Positions 11,201 through 11,504 of a stretch of 11,504 nt of DNA are shown here, piece after piece. The position numbers and the translations under genes were made by a program. The stretch is from Baffinella frigidus. Its lineage: Eukaryota; Cryptophyceae; Cryptomonadales; Baffinellaceae. The notes beneath the pieces were generated by a model. The model made no database searches. It was not told where the DNA came from and saw only the letters and a program-made list of their open reading frames with translations. The stretch's first letter is position 1. Each line of letters opens with the position of its first letter. The stretch is taken from positions 1,241,078-1,252,581 of the forward strand of contig MU646315.1 of the NCBI GenBank assembly GCA_026770585.1, written 5' to 3'.

Positions 11201-11415
11201 TATGCCGTGTTTGGTGGGAAACGGTGCAAAACGGGGTGCCAAACGGGGGCAAAACGGGGGCAAAACGGGTCTAGGGTTCAGAGTTTGGGGGTCTAGGGTT
11301 CAGAGTTTGGGGTTGAGGGTGCAGAGTTTAGGGGTTGGAGCTTAGGGAGGTGTTTTTTAGGGTACAGGGTTTAGGGGTTAGGGATTAGATTATACCAAGC
11401 CCGGGAACAGACGCG
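348..11415 (-). CDS. Partial multi-exon gene for an Ig-like-repeat, probably surface protein (13 micro-exons)
   Basis: I assembled this gene by reading the minus strand from right to left. Exons: 11415-11396, 10785-10736, 10469-10413, 9232-9159, 8499-8417, 8185-8147, 8022-7981, 6571-6442, 5270-5234, 4247-4158, 2969-2865, 748-695 and 419-348. Each starts after an AG and ends before GT (once GC). All 12 junctions agree in phase and no stop occurs in 853 nt. The peptide repeats an Ig-like pattern: QPVAL or VHLEDAYGN, LVTATL, ATFTNLRIDRAG or ATYTDLRVDGAG, a short F-F-A strand, then FDV or FCV and a proline/glycine linker. Such tandem beta-sandwich repeats are known in large adhesin-like or wall proteins; regularly placed cysteines suggest an extracellular location. 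Start, signal peptide and C terminus lie outside the window. Some splice choices used phase as a guide, so exact borders are less certain than the chain. Decayed exon copies leave open that the locus is a pseudogene. Confidence 0.6.
695..748 (-). CDS. Exon 12 (PVVHLEDAYGNKVDGTNC), most distal copy
   Basis: The acceptor is TTTTGGCAG and the donor GTGTAC. 54 nt, phase 0 at both ends, read PVVHLEDAYGNKVDGTNC. DAYGN-type motifs after QPVV are a signature of repeated Ig-like modules in very large surface proteins. It is one of six copies between 695 and 1669; only this one and 1430-1483 keep acceptor, frame and donor. Confidence 0.55.
805..839 (-). pseudogene. Copy of exon 12, truncated
   Basis: It reads PVIRLEDAYGNI after a GAG; sequence then turns into TTTAGGG-like repeat and no donor remains. 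Confidence 0.45.
950..1071. mobile_element. Short inverted-repeat element, 122 bp, distant FB-A relative?
   Basis: Ends TTCGCCTAAGTCAAC and GTTGACTTAAGGTAA are inverted repeats with three mismatches, flanked by a 5-bp duplication AACAT. The inner AAGTCAACTCCCC resembles the inner arm of FB-A copy 5, but the terminal hairpins are absent. Confidence 0.55.
1090..1143 (-). pseudogene. Copy of exon 12 with lost donor
   Basis: The acceptor is the best of the series (C-tract then TATTTTTCAG). The exon reads TVVRIEDAYGNQVDGTHC, but the donor GT is AC here. An upstream GT inside the exon (CAG then GTGGAC) could act as donor and shorten the exon. Confidence 0.45.
1306..1359 (-). pseudogene. Copy of exon 12 with stop at the cysteine codon
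   Basis: It reads PVVHLEDAYGNKVDGTN and then TGA instead of the TGC cysteine codon, with no donor after it. The first part is almost identical to 695-748, including the acceptor. Confidence 0.5.
1430..1483 (-). CDS. Alternative copy of exon 12 (PAVHLADAYGNNVDGTNC)
   Basis: 54 nt with acceptor ACCGCAG and donor GTGTAT, phase 0 at both ends. It is the intact copy nearest to exon 11. Because it has the same length and phase as 695-748, it could replace or be added to that exon without changing the frame. Whether it is spliced is unknown. Confidence 0.45.
1505..1640 (+). repeat. Internal TTTAGGG array
   Basis: Perfect or near-perfect TTTAGGG units, the longest clean run from about 1560 to 1615, with TTTAGCG variants before it. 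It is the clearest telomere-type array in the window and lies inside intron 11 of the gene. Confidence 0.85.
1637..1669 (-). pseudogene. Remnant of exon 12
   Basis: After TGTGCACAG it reads PAVQLEIAYRT and then dissolves into repeat. Degenerate sixth copy. Confidence 0.35.
1700..1866 (+). repeat. Degenerate TTTAGGG/TTGAGGG repeat
   Basis: Mixed GTTTAGGGT and GTTGAGGGT units preceded by a G run (1682-1695). Intronic filler; no open exon on either strand. Confidence 0.7.
1884..1970 (-). pseudogene. Frameshifted copy of exon 11
   Basis: The first part reads VFCVKPGAPSHLALA, the second SEPAVGWHFGVQ, but a one-base shift lies between them. Donor GTCCAC is retained. Decayed duplicate. Confidence 0.5.
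2042..2095 (-). pseudogene. Degenerate copy of exon 11
   Basis: It contains SNLALARAP and SEPAVG in different frames (frameshift at the C/G run), then passes into a duplicated segment shared with 2757-2780. Confidence 0.4.
2273..2345 (-). pseudogene. Copy of exon 11 3' half with good donor
   Basis: It reads SHLALALAHTASEPAVGWHF then GVQ and an excellent donor GTATGG. Its 5' side has been replaced by the CT microsatellite, so no KPGAP part or acceptor remains nearby. Confidence 0.5.
2346..2530. repeat. CT-rich microsatellite
   Basis: About 185 bp of CTCTCT and CCTCT units. Long reading frames here are repeat artefacts (Leu/Ser or Arg/Glu runs). On the sense strand of the gene it is AG-rich and replaces the 5' half of an exon 11 copy. 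Confidence 0.9.
2567..2716. mobile_element. FB-A copy 1, palindromic MITE-like element, 150 bp
   Basis: The ends TTATCTCAG and CTGAGATAA enclose a near-perfect palindrome. Each end also carries its own small hairpin (AAAACGAGTT, 4-nt loop, AACTCGTTTT). Inside are GTCAATTCCCCTACAAA and a short asymmetric centre. It is flanked by the 4-bp duplication ACAT. An empty site without the element lies at about 1975-2010 (CACCATGCTTCCGG). No transposase; non-autonomous. Confidence 0.85.
2865..2969 (-). CDS. Exon 11 (TTVSNVFCVKPGAPSHLALA...)
   Basis: The acceptor CTCTCCCGCAG is very good; the donor is GTCCGC. 105 nt, phase 0 at both ends, read TTVSNVFCVKPGAPSHLALA and RPPSEPAVGWHFGVQ. It matches exon 8 in layout (FDV/FCV, hydrophobic triplet, P-rich linker, F..Q) and joins in frame to PVVHLEDAYGN of exon 12, giving the GVQPVV expected for this repeat class. 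Four damaged copies surround it. Confidence 0.65.
3000..3090 (+). repeat. ACTTTACA-type short tandem repeat
   Basis: Loose units of CACTTTACA, CAGTTACTT and similar at roughly 10-bp spacing, AT-richer than the rest. It lies in intron 10 just upstream (sense strand) of exon 11. Confidence 0.55.
3164..3223 (+). repeat. 60-bp dispersed repeat, copy 1
   Basis: GTTTCATGCGTTTCG ... GTTGACAGCGCGGTC is repeated with about 80% identity at 3519-3577. FB-A copy 2 is inserted at its right end, whereas the second copy is uninterrupted. Confidence 0.65.
3224..3373. mobile_element. FB-A copy 2, 150 bp
   Basis: Same palindrome as copy 1 with the asymmetric centre reversed, so inserted in the other orientation. 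The left terminus reads TCGTCTCAG instead of TTATCTCAG. Target duplication GGTC on both sides; the paralogous empty site AGCACGGTCAGTGC is at about 3568-3581. Confidence 0.85.
3382..3441 (-). pseudogene. Copy of exon 11 5' half
   Basis: Acceptor AACCTCAG, then TTVSNVCCVKPGAPSNLALA followed by H and TGA, ending beside FB-A copy 2. The 3' half with SEPAVG is missing. Confidence 0.5.
3447..3861. other. Intron 10 remainder
   Basis: Short TTTAGGG remnant (3447-3470), second copy of the 60-bp repeat (3519-3577), then about 280 bp of AT-richer unique sequence to the exon 10 copy. No coding exon or RNA gene is recognised here. Confidence 0.5.
3862..3930 (-). pseudogene. Copy of exon 10, 5' end cut by element FB-B
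   Basis: It reads TDLRVDRAGCCNRITFEANA then K and an excellent donor GTGCGT. Similarity to exon 10 stops at the border of the inverted-repeat element that starts near 3920-3931. The reading frame is intact over the retained part. Confidence 0.5.
3920..4147. mobile_element. FB-B, inverted-repeat element, about 220 bp
   Basis: The left arm (GACTATTCCTAAGTTGACAT ... CGGTACAAATCCGTCAAC) is repeated in reverse at 4085-4133, with about 47 bp per arm. An unrelated centre lies between. The borders are approximate because similarity between flanks extends a few bases beyond the arms. It cuts a copy of exon 10. Confidence 0.65.
4158..4247 (-). CDS. Exon 10 (TFDAGLATYTDLRVDGAG...FEANAK)
   Basis: The acceptor CCCCCTCCACGCAG is excellent; the donor is GTCTGG. 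90 nt in phase 0 at both ends read TFDAGLATYTDLRVDGAG and CCNRITFEANAK. This is the counterpart of exons 6+7 joined, with identical residues at A-T-x-T-x-L-R-x-D-x-A-G-x-C-x-R, but here no intron interrupts the motif. A partial copy at 3862-3930 keeps the 3' half. Confidence 0.6.
4409..4558. mobile_element. FB-A copy 3, 150 bp
   Basis: Full palindrome with ends TTATCTCAG and CTGAGATAA and target duplication GTAC. Same orientation as copy 1. It abuts the left end of element FB-C (from 4562). Confidence 0.85.
4562..4920. mobile_element. FB-C, 359-bp element with subterminal repeats
   Basis: The ends CCCAACGTGG and CCACGTTGGG are exact inverted repeats, with TTGAAGCA/TGCTTC a little inside. Both subterminal zones hold many copies, in both orientations, of GCCTAACACTG or close variants (4600-4665 and 4815-4895). 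The centre (4680-4800) shows no coding content. Such subterminal motif clusters are typical of transposase binding regions in DNA transposons. No clear target duplication. Confidence 0.6.
4987..5051. repeat. CT microsatellite
   Basis: CTCTCT run with CGCTCTCT variants, within intron 9. The sequence around it (4921-5233) shows no exon, RNA gene or element I can recognise. Confidence 0.9.
5234..5270 (-). CDS. Exon 9 (GLNVMTTLSSLA), 37 nt
   Basis: The acceptor is CCGCCAG and the donor GTATCA. One base completes the glycine codon from exon 8, then GLNVMTTLSSLA ends in phase 0 and joins exon 10. Three further copies with AG acceptors lie upstream on the sense strand (5552, 5783, 5943), so I cannot say which is used; the copy at 5747-5783 is equally open. 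The function of this segment within the Ig-like unit (edge strand) is inferred from order only. Confidence 0.45.
5383..5504. mobile_element. FB-A copy 4, truncated right end
   Basis: The left hairpin and both inner arms are present, but the right terminal hairpin and CTGAGATAA are missing, replaced by the damaged exon 9 copy. No target duplication is visible. Confidence 0.75.
5510..5552 (-). pseudogene. Copy of exon 9 next to truncated FB-A copy 4
   Basis: Acceptor GACAG, then DLNVMTTVSSLAG. The 3' part forms an 11-bp-arm hairpin (CGTATCCTCCC and its complement) where the right end of FB-A copy 4 should be, so exon copy and element are fused and both damaged. Confidence 0.4.
5747..5783 (-). 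CDS. Alternative copy of exon 9
   Basis: 37 nt with acceptor CGTCAG and donor GTCACA, same phases as exon 9, reading GLNVMITLLSLA. Both copies are open, so this could be used instead of 5234-5270 (mutually exclusive) or be a spare duplicate. Its surroundings repeat those of the other copies: a TTTAGGG-like stretch, TGAAAATGACGTG, then GAACGCTATTTGCTG. Confidence 0.35.
5907..5943 (-). pseudogene. Copy of exon 9 with stop
   Basis: Acceptor CTTCAG, then GFNVMPTVSSR followed by TGA in the exon frame; no donor at the usual place. Decayed duplicate. Confidence 0.4.
5961..6154. other. Intron 8 part without recognised features
   Basis: Unique sequence with GTATACAACAGTATAC near 6027-6042 and weak TTTAGGG remnants. 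Nothing coding seen. Confidence 0.4.
6155..6208 (-). pseudogene. Second copy of exon 8 3' half
   Basis: It reads TAGGSFNMQPQLVALN with donor GTGCCT, closer to exon 8 than the other 3' copy. The intron starts of both 3' copies (GTGCCTACACCCTG) are nearly identical, so the duplication unit included intron sequence. Confidence 0.5.
6271..6323 (-). pseudogene. Copy of exon 8 3' half
   Basis: It reads ATTGGRFTMQPQLVAPDE and is followed by donor GTGCCT. The FDVQ half is absent and no acceptor is evident. Confidence 0.45.
6442..6571 (-). CDS. Exon 8 (FDVQIGSFLSLLEVVQQP...LVALD), longest exon
   Basis: The acceptor is CCCTCTCTTCCCGCAG and the donor GTACCA. 130 nt begin by completing the glycine codon of exon 7, then read GLSTLFDVQ, IGSFLSLLEVVQQP, VGATAGGSFNLQP and QLVALD, with two bases left for exon 9. 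LEVVQQP.GATAGG..N.QP.LVAL is a very typical inter-strand linker of algal and bacterial Ig-like repeats, the strongest homology clue in the window. Several partial copies lie on both sides: 3'-end copies at lower coordinates and 5'-end copies at higher coordinates. Confidence 0.65.
6683..6749 (-). pseudogene. Copy of exon 8 5' half
   Basis: Acceptor CACTCCAG, then 17 nt to the TTC codon exactly as in exon 8, reading VSTLFDVQIGSFLSLLEV and QHPAG before similarity ends without a donor. The retained phase suggests recent duplication. Confidence 0.5.
6820..6859. repeat. 40-bp direct repeat with 7049-7088
   Basis: GATGCCATGTTCTTCACGGT followed by ACTATGGGCTATTCACGAGA recurs at 7049-7088 with few changes. 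Each copy precedes an exon 8 fragment, showing a segmental duplication of about 230 bp offset. Confidence 0.65.
6869..6922 (-). pseudogene. Fragment of exon 8 copy
   Basis: It reads LSLLEVIHPPAGFEA, so the middle of the exon is retained while FDVQ and the acceptor are missing. It belongs to a larger duplicated segment shared with 7049-7281. Confidence 0.4.
7085..7190 (+). repeat. Inverted copy of exon 3 plus about 75 bp of flank
   Basis: The reverse complement of this stretch matches 9766-9870 in order: exon 3 part, CCTTGAATTGTA, CTAAAAGGGG, CTAGAAAGCCATCCA. On the plus strand it reads VSFVTLAPTPTL after an AG. It is therefore an exon 3 fragment moved about 2.6 kb and flipped. GAGACC/GGTCTC inverted hexamers border the 75-bp part. 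Confidence 0.55.
7196..7281 (-). pseudogene. Copy of exon 8 5' half, longest
   Basis: Acceptor CCGCATCAG, again 17 nt before TTC, then VPTLFDVQNGSFVSLLEV and THPPAGFEARW. It runs directly into an inverted fragment of exon 3 (7152-7190 on the other strand) and has no clear donor. Confidence 0.5.
7290..7560 (+). repeat. GGGTTGA and TTTAGGG array
   Basis: Clean GGGTTGA units at about 7310-7365, then mixed variants to 7560. The clean run differs from TTTAGGG by a fixed change, suggesting local amplification. Intron 7. Confidence 0.75.
7623..7824. mobile_element. FB-D, inverted-repeat element, 202 bp
   Basis: The left arm starts GTAGAGCGTTTGCGGTAATT and continues GTTGTCCGTTTTGGACGTGCGG; the right arm is its reverse complement with few changes (7770-7824), giving arms of about 55 bp. 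The centre holds a C run and AT-rich sequence. CT flanks both sides. Confidence 0.7.
7880..7980 (+). repeat. TTTGGGG/TTTAGGG repeat
   Basis: GGTTTGGGGT and GGTTTAGGGT units directly downstream (sense strand) of exon 7's donor. Confidence 0.7.
7981..8022 (-). CDS. Exon 7 (KCYRFKFDAPGLL)
   Basis: The acceptor is ACCCAG and the donor GTGACC. The 42 nt complete the glycine codon of exon 6, read KCYRFKFDAPGLL and leave one base that exon 8 completes. The pattern C-x-R-[FI]-x-F-[DE]-A is shared with exon 10. It lies 124 bp from exon 6, and the intron between them is almost pure telomere-like repeat. Confidence 0.5.
8023..8146 (-). repeat. Intron 6: telomere-like repeat as an entire intron
   Basis: On the sense strand the whole 124-nt intron consists of CCCTAAA units and near variants between donor GCAAGA and acceptor ACCCAG. 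GGCAAG occurs at both borders (8047-8146 side at 8147-8142 and acceptor side at 8023-8018, both on the minus strand), as a 6-bp direct repeat. Confidence 0.7.
8147..8185 (-). CDS. Exon 6 (KATFTNLRIDRA), GC donor
   Basis: 39 nt follow acceptor AACCAG. Two bases complete the G codon of exon 5, then KATFTNLRIDRA and one base of glycine. ATFTNLRID.AG is a hallmark strand of this class of Ig-like repeat. No GT is available at the end; the fitting donor is GCAAGA, a good match to the known GC-AG donor class. The spliced product RAGKCYRFKFDA aligns with the uninterrupted GAGCCNRITFEA of exon 10, which supports the border. Confidence 0.55.
8188..8310 (+). repeat. GGGTTGA/TTTAGGG repeat in intron 5
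   Basis: Six GGGTTGA units at 8190-8233, then TTTAGGG and TTCAGGG variants up to the exon 5 copy. Confidence 0.75.
8311..8357 (-). pseudogene. Copy of exon 5 with lost donor
   Basis: It reads NFVPLIGTKSKQTAND. The donor position has changed from GGTAAC in exon 5 to GATAAC, removing the GT. It lies between exons 5 and 6 inside TTTAGGG-like repeat. Confidence 0.5.
8417..8499 (-). CDS. Exon 5 (CAPADLLNCSAVTVVPLIG...)
   Basis: The acceptor is CACCCAG and the donor GTAACT. 83 nt begin with one base completing the Q codon of exon 4, then read CAPADLLNCSAVTVV and PLIGTKSKQTVD, leaving one base of a glycine codon for exon 6. Two cysteines lie nine residues apart (CAPADLLNC). Other AGs within the first 30 nt could serve as acceptor, but only this one matches the phase of exon 4. 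A decayed copy is at 8311-8357. Confidence 0.5.
8510..8760 (+). repeat. Degenerate repeat and G runs in intron 4
   Basis: TTTAGGG, TTTAGCG and GTGTTGGGT variants, then G-rich sequence with runs at 8708 and 8740. No exon seen. Confidence 0.6.
8760..8826. mobile_element. Solo arm of FB-B
   Basis: It matches the reverse complement of 4088-4155, including CTCACTCGGGTTG outside the arm, then breaks off in a G run. One arm only. Confidence 0.6.
8847..8875 (-). pseudogene. Remnant of exon 4 3' end
   Basis: About 29 bp reading HLTTSLL, followed by the same donor and C-run (GTAACGCCCCCC) as exon 4. The rest is lost. Confidence 0.35.
9023..9068 (-). pseudogene. Copy of exon 4, 5' truncated
   Basis: It reads LVAVASSLVTATLL and then ends CTCCA before GTGCGCC. 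The GTGCGCC can be a donor, but it also equals the first seven bases of exon 5, as if this copy carried the unspliced junction sequence. Confidence 0.45.
9159..9232 (-). CDS. Exon 4 (VAALEDPSERLVTVASSLVT...)
   Basis: The acceptor is CTAAACAG and the donor GTAACG. 74 nt in phase 0 read VAALEDPSERLVTV then ASSLVTATLL and leave two bases of a glutamine codon that exon 5 completes. VALED.....LVT...SLVTATL is the same strand pair as VHLEDAYGN in exon 12. Two shorter copies follow downstream on the sense strand. Confidence 0.55.
9233..9612. other. Intron 3 part with short tandem repeat
   Basis: Mostly unique, with normal base composition. It contains three tandem copies of a 23-25 bp unit (GAAACTCATCATCC...) at 9391-9460. 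Plus-strand frames across it have no splice context or recognisable protein, so I do not call a gene. Confidence 0.5.
9391..9460 (+). repeat. Tandem repeat, 3 x 23-25 bp
   Basis: Units begin GAAACTCATCATCCTTCACC at 9391, 9414 and 9439; the third is followed by GAAACC, a start of a fourth. Near-identical, so recent or conserved. Confidence 0.85.
9613..9655 (-). pseudogene. Partial exon 3 copy
   Basis: The sense strand reads APTQSASTLRVLP before donor GTACCA. The 5' end dissolves into C-rich repeat. It is one of the regularly spaced copies (136-162 bp apart) in the 9.6-10.1 kb array. Confidence 0.4.
9750..9806 (-). pseudogene. Full-length exon 3 copy with changed acceptor
   Basis: 57 nt read VSFVMLAPTQSANTLRAFP and are followed by donor GTACCA. 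The base pair before the exon is TG rather than AG (the nearest AG is two bases earlier and would shift the frame), so the acceptor seems lost. It could still be an alternative exon. Confidence 0.45.
9910..9950 (-). pseudogene. Partial exon 3 copy
   Basis: The sense strand reads TPTQPASTLRVFP and ends at donor GTACGT. The 5' part with VSFV is missing, so no acceptor supports use. Confidence 0.4.
10047..10076 (-). pseudogene. Fragment of exon 3 copy
   Basis: The 3' half of exon 3 (reading PASTLRVFP in the exon frame) is followed by a GTGTGA donor-like end. The 5' half is absent. It sits 38 bp from the next copy end, so this looks like local tandem duplication. Confidence 0.4.
10078..10284 (-). 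pseudogene. Copy of exon 3 split by foldback element FB-A copy 5
   Basis: The exon 3 sequence runs on the sense strand from 10284 to 10247 (VSLVTLAPTPTL), is interrupted by the 151-bp element 10246-10096, and continues from 10095 to 10078 before a GTAGCC donor-like end. Compared with the copy at 9750-9806 it also lacks about 7 nt (CAGTCTG), which shifts the frame. It is dead as an exon, but it shows exactly where the element went in. Confidence 0.55.
10096..10246. mobile_element. FB-A copy 5, divergent hairpins, 151 bp
   Basis: Same ends and layout, but both terminal hairpins carry AAAGGACTT/AAGTCCTTT instead of AAACGAGTT/AACTCGTTT. Target duplication GAGT. It is inserted into a copy of exon 3; the uninterrupted sequence GCAGAGTGTTGGC is at about 9761-9773. 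Confidence 0.85.
10413..10469 (-). CDS. Exon 3 (VSFVPLAPTQPASTLRVFP)
   Basis: The acceptor is AAACCAG and the donor GTACCA. The exon has 57 nt, phase 0 at both ends, and reads VSFVPLAPTQPASTLRVFP. It joins in frame to exon 2 (phase 0) and to exon 4, giving TLRVFP followed by VAALEDP. It is the most intact of about six copies between 9613 and 10469; I chose it because both splice sites and the frame are complete. Confidence 0.5.
10470..10735 (+). repeat. Degenerate TTTAGGG/TTTATGG repeat, intron 2
   Basis: GGTTTAGGGT, GGTTTATGGT, GGCTTTGGGC and GGTATAGGGT units fill the whole 266-bp intron between exons 2 and 3. Confidence 0.75.
10736..10785 (-). CDS. Exon 2 (AFISKEFLASQPVALV), Ig-like repeat strand
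   Basis: The acceptor is CCCCGCAG and the donor GTAACC. The 50 nt start with two bases that complete the glycine codon left by exon 1, then read AFISKEFLASQPVALV and end in phase 0. The pattern AF..QPV.LV is the linker and first strand of the Ig-like repeat and corresponds to GGSFNLQPQLVAL in exon 8 and to FGVQ/PVVHL at the exon 11-12 junction. Only one copy of this exon is visible. Confidence 0.55.
10889..10908 (-). pseudogene. Copy of exon 1
   Basis: About 17 of 20 bases match exon 1, reading ASVPGL, and the donor GTATAT is intact. No AG acceptor lies directly upstream on the sense strand, so I treat it as a duplicated exon fragment rather than a used exon. Confidence 0.35.
10955..11119. 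mobile_element. FB-E, large near-perfect palindrome, about 165 bp
   Basis: Arms 10967-11026 and 11047-11105 are reverse complements over about 59 bp with one substitution and one 1-bp difference; similarity continues outward with two more mismatches. Key motif: GTTAGGCCTACGGCATTGCC. The loop of 20 bp contains GGATCC. No family name recognised. Confidence 0.7.
11200..11395 (+). repeat. Short repeats and degenerate TTTAGGG, intron 1
   Basis: GGCAAAACGG units at about 11222-11270, followed by GTTCAGAGTTTGGGG and TTTAGGG variants up to exon 1. Confidence 0.65.
11396..11415 (-). CDS. Exon 1 of chain (ASVPGL), 20 nt
   Basis: Sense strand: a C-rich tract and CAG acceptor, then 20 nt reading ASVPGL plus one base of the next codon, then donor GTATAA. 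The exon enters in phase 2 and leaves in phase 1, matching exon 2. A related copy lies at 10889-10908 with donor GTATAT, and homology between the two begins exactly at the proposed acceptor (CGCGTC). The exon could instead begin at an earlier AG next to the C run (about 11427) and read FVVSASVPGL. It is the weakest exon because it is so short. Confidence 0.35.
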
Positions 11416-11427
11416 CTGACGACGAAC

Positions 11428-11504
11428 CTCTCGGGGGGGGGGGAGGGTTCAGGGTTTAGACTTCAGGCAACAGAGTTTAGGGGTTAGGGGTTAGGGGGGG
11501 GGGG
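11428..11504 (+). repeat. G runs and TTTAGGG remnants at window end
   Basis: G run at 11433-11441, short TTTAGGG-like units, G run at the last bases. No further exon can be read before the window ends. Confidence 0.6.

Noticed and set aside
1-11504. Chromosome end (true telomere)
   Set aside because: TTTAGGG units are scattered, degenerate and present throughout, with a coding chain between them. Neither window end is a clean terminal array.
1-11504. rRNA or tRNA genes
   Set aside because: No conserved tRNA A/B box pattern with a cloverleaf and no rRNA motifs were seen; I could not run a covariance search.

Overview
The window looks like nuclear DNA of a eukaryote with plant/green-alga type telomere repeats (TTTAGGG). 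There are no prokaryotic-style genes. Clean intron-like junctions bound tiny reading frames, and most of the DNA between them is degenerate TTTAGGG/TTGAGGG-like repeat. A green alga (prasinophyte-like) is my best guess. It rests only on the repeat type and on remembered similarity to giant algal Ig-like repeat proteins, so it is weak.

The main content is one gene on the minus strand, incomplete at both ends. Reading from right to left, I can chain 13 very small exons (20-130 nt, 853 nt in all) spread over about 11 kb. All 12 junctions are compatible in reading phase and no stop codon interrupts the chain. The encoded segment (about 284 aa) is built from repeated Ig-like (beta-sandwich) units. 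Recurring motifs are QPVAL / PVVHLEDAYGN, LVTATL, ATFTNLRIDRAG / ATYTDLRVDGAG, F-F-A and FDV or FCVKPGAP followed by LALARPPSEPAVG or LLEVVQQPVGATAGG. Conserved cysteines point to an extracellular or cell-surface protein. Splice sites are GT-AG except one GC-AG intron.

Most exons are accompanied by extra partial or decayed copies of themselves in the neighbouring introns: six copies of the DAYGN exon, about six of the TLRVFP exon, four of the GLNVM exon and several of the FDVQ and KPGAP exons. The introns are otherwise filled with C-rich (sense strand) telomere-like repeats, CT microsatellites and several families of palindromic foldback elements (MITE-like).

The best-defined mobile family (here FB-A) has five copies of about 150 bp. 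Four are flanked by different perfect 4-bp target duplications, and three of those sites have an empty paralogous site elsewhere in the window. Its terminal hairpins show compensatory base changes. Further foldback elements lie at 171-340, 950-1071, 3920-4147, 4562-4920, 7623-7824 and 10955-11119.

Layout: 1-347 degenerate repeats and a foldback element; 348-748 last two exons; 749-2864 large intron with exon copies, a telomere-like array, CT tract and FB-A copy 1; 2865-4247 KPGAP and DLRVDGAG exons with FB-A copy 2 and FB-B; 4248-5233 FB-A copy 3, FB-C and CT tract; 5234-6571 GLNVM and FDVQ exons and copies; 6572-7980 further FDVQ copies and FB-D; 7981-9232 four clustered exons; 9233-10469 array of TLRVFP exon copies with FB-A copy 5; 10470-11504 first two exons and FB-E.
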